Shown one piece after another: positions 10,918-25,078 of a stretch of DNA of 64,000 bases; position 1 is the first letter of the stretch, and the number at the start of each line of letters is the position of its first letter. The stretch lies in the NCBI GenBank assembly GCA_010094045.1, contig ML986615.1, positions 186,001 through 250,000 of the forward strand, in the 5' to 3' direction. Made by a program: the position numbers and the translations under genes. Below the pieces are notes generated by a model. That model did not search any database. It was given only the letters and a program-made list of their open reading frames with translations, and was not told where the DNA came from. The DNA comes from Lojkania enalia. Lineage: Eukaryota > Ascomycota > Dothideomycetes > Pleosporales.

Positions 10918-13420
10918 CCTGGCTGATTTGCTGGCAACCCCAGTTGTGTTTAGCCTTTTCGATAAGATGAGCTGGGATAAGGAAGATGGAAGATCCTAGA
11001 TCAAGAGAGGCCTGAGGAGCAAGGAATGGTCCTTGCGCTTAGCTGCATAGTTCTCTGTTATTGACCGGAAGGGCTAGACACTGAGCTTTCTAGCTGCCCA
11101 ACTTGGAATTCTCGTGAGCCCTACGTCGAAGTGTGAGCAGGCCATTTGGGAAGTGGACAACAAGTTGCCGCTCCGGAACAAGATAGGGCACCTAAGCAAC
11201 AGGGAAAGAATATCGAGAAGATTGGTATTCTTGAAGAGGTCTGAGTGGCGTAGCTGAGGGCGAGAATTGCAAATCTAATGTCTAATGGCTTTGCCGTAGT
11301 TGCATCCTCCTTCCTGTTCCGAGCCAGCGTGTGAAGAGCTTATTTAGACCGCAGCCTACTCTCTAGCACGTGCGAGCTAGGCTTCTATTTCTGGGCAATC
11401 GCTATCTCGGAATCCACACGTGAGTCGAAAGGGAAATTATGTTTGTTCCAATCGTCAAATTCGTAGTTTCTTAGGTGCTGATGTCTACATTTTGGCTGAT
11501 AGTTAGCGGCAACTCGAAGAGTAAAGCAAACCGATATAGAAAATTATGATCGAGGGGGGAACGGCATTTGGAAGCCGGTGGCCTCGATTAGCACTCGCGT
11601 ATTCAGCTGCAATCCTGAGTCATCCTCGCACTGAATGCACATTTCCGATTCGAAACATTTAAGGTGCGGTGGGTCTATGGCTTGCACAAGACAATTTGCT
11701 CCCTAACGGCTCGGCACGCGAATCCAGGGTTTCGAGATATCCTAAGGGATCAAGGAACCTCTAGTCTCCGTCTCATGGTTCTTTCTTTCTCGAGTCTTCA
11801 TTGGGTGGACCTCGGGCGGGGGCTACGATGGTCTGGTTTTTGGGAGGATAATTGTTGCAGGTCGATTTAAGGCTCCTCTATGCCTTGCGATTAAAATGAA
11901 ACGGGTTAAGCTTGCGTAACTTGAGGATGCAGAGTGCAGGCCCAAAACCAACACACTCACGTCGGCCTCGGCAAGGGCTAATCTTCGATAGCGTGGCGGT
12001 GAGGCGCGCAGGCTATTGGCCGAAATGACTAAGGGGATCATCGACGGATTTTTTCGTTTGGGAAGTGTGCGCTATATGGACCGTGACAGAGGGTAGTGAC
12101 AACGTTCCAGGATGAATCTGTTGGGCCGAGAATGGGAAAAATGGGCGAATGGATTGTGATACGTAGCAACGTCATTCTGTGAGGATGAAGCAGAGAGTCC
12201 ATGGGATTGGATCATTATCAAACAGAATGTGGAAATCTAGACAAGCAAGCAGGCCCCCTTTTTCACGTGAGAGCTGGGATGGGAAAGCAACCGACGAAGC
12301 GAAGAGGGCCGTTCTGGGCGTCCATGGTCATCATTTTCAGATCAGCCGGCGAGCTCGGCATGGATGGCACCTGAATTTTGCAGTTTTCATCAATCAGCAT
12401 CAGGGCCCAAGCGTCTATCGCCCTTGAATCGGGAACGCCCCTCACGATCGGACTCGCCAGCAATATATCGACCCATTATTAGTTTTGATGGCGCATGTTT
12501 GCGTCGCACACAGGACGAGCTTGCAAGGTACGGCGGGCACAGCTGAGCAGGCTAGGCATGTGGAGAGCGACTTGGAAGGCTGTCAGATTTGTTTCACAGT
12601 GTGAGTCTGCGGTAGGCGGAATTATGCTCGGTAATGAGCATACTAGTCTGGCGGTGCAAGCCATCTCCCACAAACCCACACAGGCGACGGCTCTGGCGAT
12701 GTACGTGGTGGGCGAGCAGCCTGTGGTGCAGCAGGTGGAGCTCCATCGCCAGAGCTTCTCCAAATGCAGCCGAAGCGTTGTGGGCGCAAGGGTCTTCCAG
12801 TGATTCCAGTCTCTCGTAAAACGGGGATCGGCCAGGTCTTCGCGCGCGATTCGCCAGCTGCAGGAAGAGGAGAGCACGCGCTTGTCGAAGCCAGAGGACT
12901 TTTCCCCTACGGTACATCGGTAGCCTTGTGGCCCCAGCCCAGGAGCAAGCCCGGGCCCGCGCTTGGCGGGGTGGAGCGAGCGCGTGTCGTGCGTGAGCAG
13001 CCAGAGGCGGTTGGAGTTGTGCAGCGCGGCAGCAAAGGGATAAATGCAGAAAATGAAGTTGTGCGAGGCGGTGTCCCGGGATGGGGGATGGAGGGAGTGA
13101 TGGAGGCCGGCGCCGCACATAGCCTGTCTAGGTACTCAAGGCCAGATCACAGGCACGAGGTCTGCGAACGGGGGGGGCACTGGACGACGACGAGGGAGCG
13201 AGGGAAGATACCGTGCTGCAGTGCACGCAGAGACACGGCGTATTACATTACGATGGGCCGCCGCTGGGTACTGGTGCTGTCAATCAGAGCAGGACACTTG
13301 CATGCCAGGCACCCCTCCTAATACGTGGATAGATAGAGGCAGAGAGGCAGAGAGTAGGCACACGAGCAGTGCAGAACAGCACAGGGCTATGTAGAGAAAC
13401 TGCCTACGCCAACCTTGGAA

Positions 13421-13467
13421 TACATACATACATACATACATACATCCATCCATACATCCATCCATCC
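13421..13467. repeat. (CATA/CATC)n tetranucleotide repeat
   Basis: About six CATA units pass into CATC units with one interruption. A minus-strand frame across it gives Met/Cys/Asp repeats and is not believable as protein. Confidence 0.92.
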
Positions 13468-14218
13468 AGTGCGCCAGCCAACAGTAGGCAGAGTAAAGGT
13501 GAGCGGCAGCCATTCACCGGCCCAGCTCGCCGGGCGGCGGTCAAGAGCCAGTCTCGTGAGACGCCAGGCTGTGATAGTACGTTGGACGATCAAGATGCAG
13601 CAGCCAGCAGAGAGCAGAGCGTGAGAGCGTGAGGGGGAGGCCTGGTCGCATGACCCTGCTGCGGCGAGATATCGCGCTCGCATTATCAGCATCGCTGGGA
13701 CGGCCGGCAGACCTGCCCTTGGCCTCTGCCTCTGGTGCTGTTCCCCCGTCCAGTCCAGCACAGAGCCCGGCTTGCACAGGCGGCGTCTGGGGCGCACTCT
13801 TTGTTTCAGGCCGGAAGCAGTGCATAACGCTGTTGAGTCGCGTTAATTCGACCCGCTGGCCAACAATAATCAGGAGGCGTGATACAGATACAGCGGGCCC
13901 GGCGGCAGCTGCAAGCTAATTTCGTTCTGATCCTTGTCCCCTAGCAACCACCACCCGCACCTTAAAACTGTCCCCTTGGCCACTCGCTCGCCTCTTTGTT
14001 CTCTTCCTCACACCACTCCTCTGCTCTCTTGCCATCAAGATTGAGCTCGTCCGTGTCTCTCTCACCGTCACCTACTGGCATAGAGTCCTGTTTTCATACG
14101 TCTTTGTAATAAACACGTCTTCGTGAGCCTGCCTCTCGCAGCCCCTTATCTTTCACCAACAAACAAACTACTTTCTCCCATCCACACACTCCCTTAACCC
14201 CACTACAATACAGCACAA

Positions 14219-16351
14219 ATGGCCACTGAGGAGCAGAAGCCTGCCGTTACCACCGATGCTGGTGTCGTCGAGCCGACGCCTGCGCCCGCCGAGACGCTTA
14301 CAGCCGACAAGCCTGCTGAGCCCGTTGAGCCCAAGGCCGAGGAACCAGCCAAGACCGAAGGCGAGGTAGCTGCTGCTCCAGCTGAGGAAAAGAAGGAAGA
14401 GAAGGTAGAGGAGAAGAAGGAGGTCGAGCCCATCTACAGCGGTGCTCTGGGCTACAAGGCGCCTGGCCTGAAGAAGTGAGTTTTTACTAAGGCTAACCAG
14501 CACGATAATGGTGGAAGGTTAATGTCTGTACAGTTTCCGATTCTCCAAGAAATACTTCTGGTTCGGCGAGGACGCAGTCCCTGTCTCGAATCTAAACCAA
14601 TATATGCGAGGCGAGAAGCCCGAGGTTGCCCAGCCCACTGCTGCCTGGTCAAGCCAGACCGGAAAGGGTCTGCTCTACTTCGTCAAGCACGCAGACCAGA
14701 AGGAGACTCCCGCTGGTGTTCTCAACCTGGTATGCACGGACGCGCAAAATTCTACTCATACTGAAAATGCTGACACGGGAATCAGGCCGAAGCCAGCGAC
14801 TTAACCAAGGATGGCACCGTTGCTTTCCACTTCAAGATGCACGGCCACAAACATGCGTTCGAGACACAACTTACCACCGAGCGTGATGGCTGGTACATTG
14901 CCGTCGAGAAGGCTATCGAGGAGGCCAAGTCCGCTCAGGAGGGTATCACTTCTAGCGAGGGTTACAAGGAGCAGCTCGAGAAGCTCAGTAAGTTATCCAT
15001 AGAAACGCGTCGCGTTGCAGCAAAATAAATTGTTGCATTCGCTTGTTCCCGCTGCATGGTCGCTGACGAAGCGAAGAAAAACCCGCATTAGCGCCCCCTG
15101 TCGCTAAGGACTCCACACCTAAGAAGAGCACCGACGCTGCACCCAAGCCCGCGGAGACAGGTGAAGCTTCGACCGATGGCGCTGCTCCGGCCCGCGCTGG
15201 GTCTTCCTCTAGCAGTTCCTCTGATGAAGAAAAGAAGAAGAAAAAGGCTAGCAAGAGCAAGAGCCGGTCTGTCTCCCGCGGCAAGCGTGCTTCTCTCTTC
15301 GGCGGTTTCCTCGGCAAGAAGGAGAAGGCTGAGGAGAAGAAGGAGGAGACGGCCGAGGCCAAGAAGGAGGAGGAGACTCCCGCTCCTACCGCCGAAGGTA
15401 TGCCGAAAATTATGATGCAATTGCGCATTGTGCTGACAAGAAACAGCTTCCGCTGCTCCTGTCGTGACTGACAAGGTCCCCGAAACTGAGGCCCCCAAAG
15501 CTGAAGATACTCCTGCTTCAGCCGCCGAGCCCGCTGCTGAGGATAAAAAGGAAGAAAAGAAGGAGGAAGAGAAGCCCAAGCCAACTAAGCGAGGATCCAT
15601 TTTTGGCAATTTCGTTGAGAAGCTGAGGAGCCCGACCACTGAGAAGAAGGAATCAGAGGTTGCTCCTGCCGCTCCAGCCAAGGAGCCTGAGCCCACTGCT
15701 GAGGCCCCCAAGGTCGAGGAGACACCGGCTGCTGCTCCTGCCGAGGGAGCTACCGAGGCCCCTAAGGAGGAGGCTAAGCCGGCTGCCACCACTCCTCACA
15801 AGGAGAAGCAGCACTTCTCTTTTGGAAAGTTTTTGGGAGGCGCCAAGGAGAAGGTTAAGTCCCCAACCACTGAGAAGGAGCCTGCCGCTGCTGAGGCCCC
15901 CAAGACCGAAGAGCCCGCAAAGCCTGAGGAGACCTCTGCTCCCGCTCCCACCGCTGAACCCGCTGCCGAGGCTCCCAAGGAGGAGAAGAAAGAAGAGGAG
16001 GCTGCTACTCCCGCGTCCAAGCCCAAGCGTGGTTCCATCTTCGGTAACCTGACTGGTTCCGTTAAGAAGGAAAAAGAGGGCGAGGAAAAGCACAAGGGTA
16101 TCTCTGGTCTCTTCCGCAAGGCTAGCAGCGCTACCAAGCCCAAGAAAGAGAAGGAACCGGCCACGCCTGCAAAGGTTGAGGAGGAGACCGCTGAGGCTCC
16201 CAAGGAGGAGGCGAAGGAGGAGCCTACCAAAGAGGAAAAGAAGGAGACTCCTGCGGCTACTGAGCCAAAGGCCATTGGGGACGTCGTTCCCGAGGCCGTT
16301 ACAGTAGGGCAGGCTCCCAAAAGCACGCCGGAGGTCTCTGCCACTGCATAA
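14219..16351 (+). CDS. Meu6-like protein: PH-like segment followed by a long Lys/Glu/Ala/Pro-rich tail
   Basis: Five exons (14219..14475, 14534..14729, 14786..14987, 15092..15397, 15447..16351) give 621 residues; all joints are GT-AG and keep frame. The first 85 residues are acidic low complexity. Residues about 87-210 form the only folded part, with NFRFSKKYFWFGED, LYFVKHADQKETPAGVLNL, HGHKHAFETQL and RDGWYIAVEKAIEEAK, a PH-like pattern shared with fungal proteins annotated as Meu6 (meiotic expression up-regulated 6). The rest is disordered, with a Ser tract, poly-Lys, and several spaced basic motifs of the type KRGSIFGN or KRASLFGGFLGKKEK, some with SPTTEK nearby that could be phosphorylated. 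By inference the PH-like fold binds lipid or protein and the repeated basic motifs act as short interaction sites. The transcript has a C/T-rich leader and strong codon bias, which suggests high expression. Confidence 0.88.
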
Positions 16352-17600
16352 AGTATGGTGGGAAGATCCAAACTTCCTCGACGACAGCCATGATGGAATG
16401 ACGGAAAAGCAAAGATACCGCAACTCCCTGGTTTGACCGCACGGCCCACCATTATACCCCCAAAGTCTCTTGCTTTGGATCTATTTTACGGATTCAGGCG
16501 CAGGTTTTGGATCGAGCTCTCATACACGCATCCCCTCTCATACCCATTTTTGTCACATTGCAACAAGATTCGACCAACTCCCGTCGCTCGCTTACATGTG
16601 GTCACGATCTGCTGCGGCATGGACATGTTCGGTAGTGTCTACTTTGCCTATCCAGTGTTTATGCCGACTATTTTGTCTAGATTGATACCACTCTGCAGCT
16701 CCTTATTTTTTTTTTTTTCTCCCTCTTTTGATACCAAGTCCTTTGGTCACTGGCTGTCGTTCTATCTGTTTTACTGCGAAATACCCCCTGATACCCTGAG
16801 TACATCCTTATTAGGAAATGTACAAGCGGCCACTAGGGCACCAACCCATGTAATAATCTCTAATAGAAAATGCGGTTTCCTTTATAGTATGATGGATTTT
16901 GATTCAGTGAAGTGTGCAACCCGGGTAAAAGTGAAATGGTTGACGCAACGACTATGGTCCTATCGCCTAGCTCGATGCCGGCAAAGTTGCATGACGTGCA
17001 ATGACTTGGGTACATTCAAAGTTGTCAAATGCATGCTGCGATGATTAGCTGCGCATTTGTGGCGATGTAACCTTGCAGCCGAATTATGGACCAGCTCTCA
17101 GGGGAGAACAAAAGACTGTATTTGTCGTCTTGTACGGAGTACCAGTAATGTTGCTCGCATGTGAATGTCATGCCACCCAGGTTGTCCCAAGAGCCCCCCC
17201 CCCGCAGCCGAGCACAGTGTAGCGTTGAGCAATTGGGAGCTCCACACAGCCTGGAAGTGCTAGCAAGCATCACGGAAAAGTAATTGCATGCGCCGCGCTG
17301 GTCGAGCCCCGAATATCAGTACCCAGGTATCGGCTGGTCCATCTTAGTGGCAATGCGTGCCCGAGTACGAGAAGCGACGATCAAGTTCGACTCCAACTAA
17401 AAGCGCAAACCTCACGCCTCGAACACCACGCAGCATCTCGGCCGTCAACGCTCATGGACGCTCGTTTGCGCTACATCCACCACCGACCGCATCCGTGATT
17501 CGTTCCACGCATTTTTAATGTCTGTATTCTTGGCCGCTCCGTCTGTCGCTCAGGTCGCTTAGAGAGGAGTTGAGGGGTTGTCATCTTCACTGTCTTCACC
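16352..17600. other. Intergenic: 3' flank of Meu6-like gene and promoter of UBTD-like gene
   Basis: No gene recognised. Contains homopolymer T and C runs (about 16707-16720 and 17197-17205). The frame at 16433-17044 lacks any domain and was not accepted. Confidence 0.5.
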
Positions 17601-18747
17601 ATGGTAGGTCAATGAGGCAGCCCTCTCTGGCTGTCTCATCGTGAATTCCTCGCCGAAAAAGCTCCTAGACAACGCCTTGTCTCTTTTTCTCTCACATGGC
17701 CGTGTTGAGCTAATACATACTCTCAAAGGGCTGCTGCATCTCGCGACCCTCCCCAACAAACCACCAAAACAATCCCTACCCAGCCGCTCCCGCAGCCCAG
17801 CAACAGCCGGCAGACTCCTCCCGCAATATCACGGCCGCTTCTCCTCCAGCGCCAGGGTCTCTACATACTCCCCACGGCTCTCACACTTCCCAAAACCACC
17901 CCTCTGTTGCTCCGAACAAACCTCTCAGGCCCATCCCAAGGCACTTGCGCGCAAAGCTCCCGGTCTCACAGTTTGGTTCAACATCCGCGGGGCCCTCCCG
18001 TCATCACCACATACAGCCGCTTTCAAATCCCACTTCTGCAAAATGGACTCGCTCACGTTTAGAAAAAGAACGCCGCGACTGGTGGGACACCCGGGTTGAC
18101 AACAATCCCGACACGTGGGAGATTATACGAGCAGTTTGCGATCTCGTGCAAAACGGGGACCTATCTGAGGCGCAAGCGATGCTCGATGCGGCAGGCTGCA
18201 CCACTCCGAGTGGGGAAATATGGAAGGGTATTTTCGATGAGAGGGGGGGTTATTATAGGCTTGAGGACTGGGTTGTTCTTGAGCCTAGTGGGCTGGAGGA
18301 AGAAGACGAGATACAACTAGAACATCAAGAGGGGGAGCACCAGACTACTCAAGGGGAGCAGCAGGCACTAGAGGAACCAAACCCGGAACTGGCCGCCGCA
18401 AGATTCGGGAAAGCAGCCGAACGAAGTCCCGACCGCGTCATGCATGAAAGGATCCGTGTCCGGTGTAGAGTCAGCAATACTGGAAAGGATATTGTGATCC
18501 AAATCGACCAGTCCGATAAGGTTGAGAGGCTGAAGTTCTTGTTGAAACAAACTGAAGAGGTAAGCGTGGCCCCTACTATCATAGCCTGGAATGGGACGGC
18601 ATAGTAACATGTGGCTAGCTTAACGGCAAAGATTTCTACCTCGTCTTCTTGGGGAAACCGCTCAGAGATGATCTGACCTTACACGAAAACTCGGCTCGTT
18701 GGAGCGATAAGCTATGCGTCAATGTCATGGTATTGAACCGTCCATGA
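17601..18747 (+). CDS. UBTD1/2-like ubiquitin domain-containing protein, predicted myristoylated
   Basis: Three coding exons: 17601..17603 (only the ATG), 17729..18559 and 18619..18747, encoding 320 residues. The first intron starts straight after the start codon (CACCATG then GTAGGT) and ends at AAAG before GGC TGC TGC ATC. This gives an N-terminus MGCCISR: a Gly2 myristoylation site with Cys3/Cys4 available for palmitoylation, as in this family. Residues about 10-95 are a Pro/Gln/Ser-rich linker. Residues about 100-185 match the UBTD/DC-UbP N-terminal helical domain (KWTRSRLEKERRDWWDTRV, AQAMLDAAG). After an acidic Glu/Gln-rich linker, residues 243-320 are a ubiquitin-like fold, ending LCVNVMVLNRP, with no diglycine tail, so it is not conjugated. 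Animal UBTD proteins link ubiquitin-conjugating enzymes to substrates; the same role here is inference. Confidence 0.9.
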
Positions 18748-20189
<1,442 letters not shown>

Positions 20190-23100
20190 CTAAGAAGCGG
20201 TAACAAGGACGTACGAAGTAATGGCATCCATCCTCTCCTTTGTCAATTTCAGCCCCACCTTCAGCAATTCCCTTGCCACATCCCCATAACCTTTCTCTAG
20301 CTCCTTGAACCCCTTTCTATCGAGCAACCACGCCACACTATCCTCCTCCACTGCCACGGTGCCCGTTCTATCCGTCTCGCTGAAGAACGGCAGCTCGCCG
20401 CACGTCGTGCCAGGAAGTATGACTTCATAGTATCGCCCCTGATCCATATCGTATTCAGCTCTAAACCTCCCTTTCTCGAGGATATAAAATCCGTCCGGTT
20501 CATCGCCCCTCGAATACAAGACTGTTCCTGCCGGAAACTCCTTCTTTGTAAAGCATTTTGCAGCGATTTGCCAAAAGTCTTCGTTCTTTTCGGATACGTC
20601 CTCGAATGTCTGAAGCAAAATCTTTAACGGTTGAGCGAAATTCTTCCATTTCGATTGTATTGATGGCGCGGATTCCGAATCTGGGATGGCGGGTGACGAG
20701 TCCCCTTGTTCGCGCATTGTGGAAGCAGCTGCGAGGAACTGTGCGCCTCGGCGTGGAGATTGAAATTCAGGTTCTAGAAGGTTAGGCTGGAGGGAGGAGG
20801 GAGAACCAGCGGGGAGATAGTTGAGGGAGTTGGGATAAATGTGTGGGGAGGTGGGGCGTGAGCCGTTGGATATGGACATCGGAGGTGTTCGTCGGTGTTT
20901 GGTGGGGCGCAGACGGCAGTGTCTATAGAATGCCTCCAAGAGTTCATTTTCGCAGGCTTCGAGGGCGGTGTTGAGGTCCTCGAAGACTCGTGGTGGTGGA
21001 CACTCTTCGTCACCTCTCTCTACGTCTAGGAGGCCGACGTTTTGCAGCGCCTGTCCCACCTTGTTGGAGAAGGAGACGCCGGAAATGATCATTTTGACGT
21101 CTTTGCGGCAGAGTATTCGGTTGATGCGCTGGAACCCTTCAGAGCTGGAGAAGTCGACGTCTGTTACATGATTGAAGTCAACGATGATAAAACTGATGGG
21201 CTGCCTCTGGAAATTTTCTTCTTCAATCAAGGACTTCATATACTCCTCTACCGAAACAATGGTACCAAAAAAGAGGAACCCACTAAGCTTGATGACCCGG
21301 ACCTGGCCACGGACTTTGCTCAAGTAGCGGCGGTCAGCCCGAGGGCGCCGGACAGTTGACTCAGCGACATCACCTGTGTACGTTGCTCGGACAGCCGGTG
21401 TGCGGGAGCTCTGAACAACATAACTCAGACAGGCCAAGACAATGCCTGCGAAGATTCCAACTACGAAGTCGTAAACTCCCATGATGAGAACGATGGCGAT
21501 GATAGTTAGGTATTCCAGCTTGTGACATTTGCCAAATGTATCCCATATGGCTTCTTCCATAAGCTCAATACCGAGCAGAAAGATTAGGGCACCGACGAGG
21601 CAAACCGGAATGAATCCAATCATTGCCGGGCCGGCCATCCAGACGGCGGTAGTTGCGATAGCTAATAGGACACCCGCAGTACGACTGTCACCGCCATTTT
21701 CAATAAAGAGAATACTGTTGGCATAGACAAGATAGTTCTTACACAAATTAGCACTAATACTTGTTAATACATCCTAACCCTTACCTGAATACTGCCAACG
21801 CATCCAGATAGTGTATTAGATATGCCATGGGCAATCAGTTCGCGATTAACATTAACATTGTCTTCTTTTACCGCAGCACCTAGTGCAGGGACATTGATCG
21901 GCACGTGAATAATGCCAAAAAATGATAAGGCAAACATAGTTGGGATGGTACTTGCTAGTGCCGATCCGTCAATGCTACCAAACTCTAACTCATGTTAGGA
22001 GTTAACCACGAATGTGCTGTGAAATTGAACTTACTGAAATACGAATAGAATCTGTAAAAGGGTACACCGGCTTCAGGCTTCTCAAATACCCAACCGGAAT
22101 TGCGAACATGTTCCAAGTCTAGCCTAAGGATACCCTCGACGATAGCATAGAACAAGCCGAACACAAAAATGAAGAATACAGGTAGGACGAACGGGCTTTT
22201 TATCATACGCCGCAACACCAAAACGATCACGGCGAGAACTAGTGGAAGGATCCAGAGATAGACAGTGTCAGGAGCGAATAGCTTGTGAAGAGTCGCAAGA
22301 TCGTAGCTTAAATTGCCCTCAAGCCGTGCGGAAACTTCAATTCCAGTCACAACAAGAAAGAAGCCCACACCACCAATGCACCCTATCAGTATATGCCTAG
22401 GAAAAAAGCTCACAAGATTCCCTAGCTTGAAGCCTCCCAGCGCAAGGAATATTAGGCCTGTGACGATGGAGCTTAAGCAATACGATACGATGACAGTAGC
22501 CATAATCGCTTCCGGGCTTGCACCATGCATGCGGTTCATGATCGAGTACGCCATCTTGTGGAAGAATGGCACGACCTCAATCATCTCGGATCCAACACCG
22601 CCTTTGAATACTGAAAGTCCGAGTGAGTAGCAAAGTTGCGAGACGATACAGCTGACGAAAAAGATGGATATTCCGTCCGGTCCTGTTCCGCTGAATATTT
22701 CTGTGCCAAGCGGGAAAAGAATATATCCATATGAGAGCGCATCCAGAATATTCAAGAGCAATCCGAGGAAAACAGCTGAAAGTGTCTGCACGCTTGCTAG
22801 AACACTATGAATAGCAACGTCTTTGGTGTAGTTTTTTGGGTTCGTCAAAGATCGTCCCACGCCCACGAGATGTTCCCGACCTGCTGCAAATGTCTCACCA
22901 ACTCTTATCCGGAAGCTCCCCGCATTAGATCCATCCGGCGACTGAGTTTTGATGGTTTCATGCTGTGCGTGATCCTTTGGCCGGGACAGCCTTGCCTTGG
23001 GTAACAGAGGCGTTCTCTCTGTACTACTGTGAGGCTCTGTATCCTGCAAAACTACGCCCGGAAGCAAGTGGGTTGTCCGTACTTCCTCATCCTGCGGACG

Positions 23101-23700
23101 CGACACCGAAGGATAGAACTCGCGATTGAACTGCTGTCGAGGCCCTCTTACCATCTCTGGGGACTCGGGCGCGTAGAGCGCTACATCCTCTTCTATCACA
23201 TCCGTTCCGAACGAATCTGAAGATAACCGTCCTTCGCTGACATCTGCATCGTGCAAGAGAAGTCCTGCATGTCTACTCGACAGGGCATCTGAATCGGTAT
23301 GACTGGGTCGGCGGTCTCTGCTCTGGTACGAGTCCGAATCTAGGGCATATGAAGCAAGTTCCTGCGTTCGTTCGCGGACGCCATGCGAGGAATACTGGGG
23401 GGTGTCTACCGAAGTATGCAGTCAGCGGCAGAAAAACGGGGAGTTGATGCAACATCTGGACAACTCACCGGTAGCGCCATGCGAAGCTTGGTGGGCAAAG
23501 GAACGTGCCGGCGCCCTTTGGTTGTACGATCCAGACAGTATCGAGCCAGACACAGCTGATGTGGCTCTTATTGGACGCGCTCGTGGCAGTGTGTTGGAGC
23601 TGTATGCGTCGCGATGGAAATCCGCATCTTGAACATGGTCGCCTGTGAAAGGTAGCTCTGGGTCCGCGCTTCCGTCCCGTCTGGCAGAGCGAGAGAGCAT
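20190..23700 (-). CDS. SulP-family transporter with STAS and cyclic-nucleotide-binding-like domains (yeast YGR125W/Vsb1-like)
   Basis: Four exons: 23700..23469, 23405..22035, 21984..21785 and 21737..20190, encoding 1116 residues (yeast YGR125W is about 1036). The N-terminal 270 residues are disordered and carry an acidic dileucine motif (ERTPLL, about residues 207-212), a known type of vacuolar sorting signal. The membrane domain starts near residue 277 ([20 protein letters not shown]) and includes [30 protein letters not shown] and [20 protein letters not shown], conserved in this SulP subgroup. A STAS domain spans about 743-855, and a cNMP-binding-like beta-roll about 985-1100 ([35 protein letters not shown]). 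The phosphate-binding cassette keeps the Gly-Glu-Leu and Arg positions but is otherwise atypical, so nucleotide binding is uncertain. The yeast relative is reported to act in vacuolar basic amino acid storage; the substrate here is inferred only. Start at 23700 is the first ATG of the open frame. Confidence 0.93.
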
Positions 23701-25078
23701 CTCAAAGACAGATGACAGCGCGCCGGCGACTCAATTGAGCATTGGCGACAGTACGGTCAAGGATAACAGAAGAGGCGGCGGAGAGCTGAGTTCATGTAGC
23801 GGGCCGACTACGAGCCAGAGCTAGGACCTTGGGGGAAAAAGTCGGCGGGGACCAAACGCTCGTGGGTCTGCGCAATGGCGTTAGAGGCGAACTCAGATAT
23901 TGCAGCAAATTCACTGGGCCCCGCATGATAGCGACGGGGACGGGGGACGGGGCCTAGTCGCGATCGGTGACCCCCGGGAGGTCTGGCGATTGAAAATTTC
24001 GCTGAAAGCTGGTGGCTGCGTCTTAGGAAGGCAATGCCTTAGGCGGCGCCAAACGTCATCCTCGCGCCAAGGCCCGCTTCTAGGCCACTGGAGCCGCATA
24101 CGCCAGCCGAATCCCGATCCGGCGATGCACCACAAAGGCACGTGACTAGGCGTTGTATCCATGGACGGCTCCCTCCGACCTTGGTTCTGACAGAGGACCT
24201 TCGATAATTGCTACGTTTGCATTATTGCATTGAAGCTTTACAGAGGGTCCGCAATACACTGAGCCATCACACCATGCCGACCCGCAATAATGGCCACGAA
24301 ACAACGGCGACTAATTCTTCTCGAACATGTGAGCCTGCACAGTCCCATCCATGCAGCCCGCCCGTTATATTGCATTAGCGAACGGCGTCGCAAGCACGTC
24401 TCGACGAATCACGACGTTTCACCTCACACGCTGCATCGCTGCAGTTCGTGTACGCTTTGCGTGGCAGCACTCCCTCGTAAGATTCAGTCCCCTGCCCTCG
24501 ACGATGGCCAGAGCGCCGTGTGCCGGGAGCGGATATTCCAATTATGCGCCCCAATCTTCAATCAAAACTCTGTGGTCTATCCGCTTGCTGGTTCTATCTA
24601 CCGCCGTTGATGCTGAGTACCTTTCTGTCCGCGCTGTCTGTGCTCCGCATATGAGCAAGCCACACTATGTCACCCCCTCATCAACCTCGTGTCCGTCCGG
24701 TGCCGGCGTCATGTCTCCGCACTTTCAACACCAAATTAGCATGCGCCCTCATCGGAGTCTTCATCCAATACCAATTGCAGGCTACTGCATACTGCATCAG
24801 ATTTAGCAATTCCGTGACCAGACCCCTGCTTTGTTCAAGAACACTGGGTTCAATAACCCCACGGCCGATATCCGATGATCTGGATCTGCAACTTGGAACG
24901 AAACGGGTGCCTCCCCATCCTCTCTTTTACTCAATCCAGGCTGTCAAATATGCAGCTTGAGACCGACATTCGGAAGCAACTCGCTCGTCTGATGAGCCCT
25001 TGCGAGAAAAGGTTGGGAAGATCAAGCCATGAATTACATGCGCCTGAGTGCCTTCCCGCTGAAAGCCGGGCCAGTGGC
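23701..25078. other. Intergenic: promoter of SulP gene, 3' flank of PSF1
   Basis: No gene supported. Overlapping frames at 24290-24806 (+) and 23911-24162 (-) show no domain and no matching splice structure. Confidence 0.5.

Larger units (their letters stand above)
9800..14218. other. 4.4-kb gene-poor intergenic region
   Basis: No supported coding region was found. Overlapping 100-213-codon frames on both strands at 12.5-13.9 kb lie in a GC-rich stretch, show no family signature, and look like chance frames. The segment holds two microsatellites (annotated separately). About 13.94-14.22 kb is a C/T-rich leader for the next gene. Confidence 0.55.

Noticed and set aside
12479..13321. Overlapping frames of 174-213 codons on both strands
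   Set aside because: GC-rich region where chance frames are long; Cys/Ser/Arg-rich sequence without any recognisable fold, and equally long frames on opposite strands.
15088..16452. Long minus-strand frames rich in Leu/Ser/Gly
   Set aside because: Mirror images of the Lys/Glu/Ala-rich coding exons of the Meu6-like gene.
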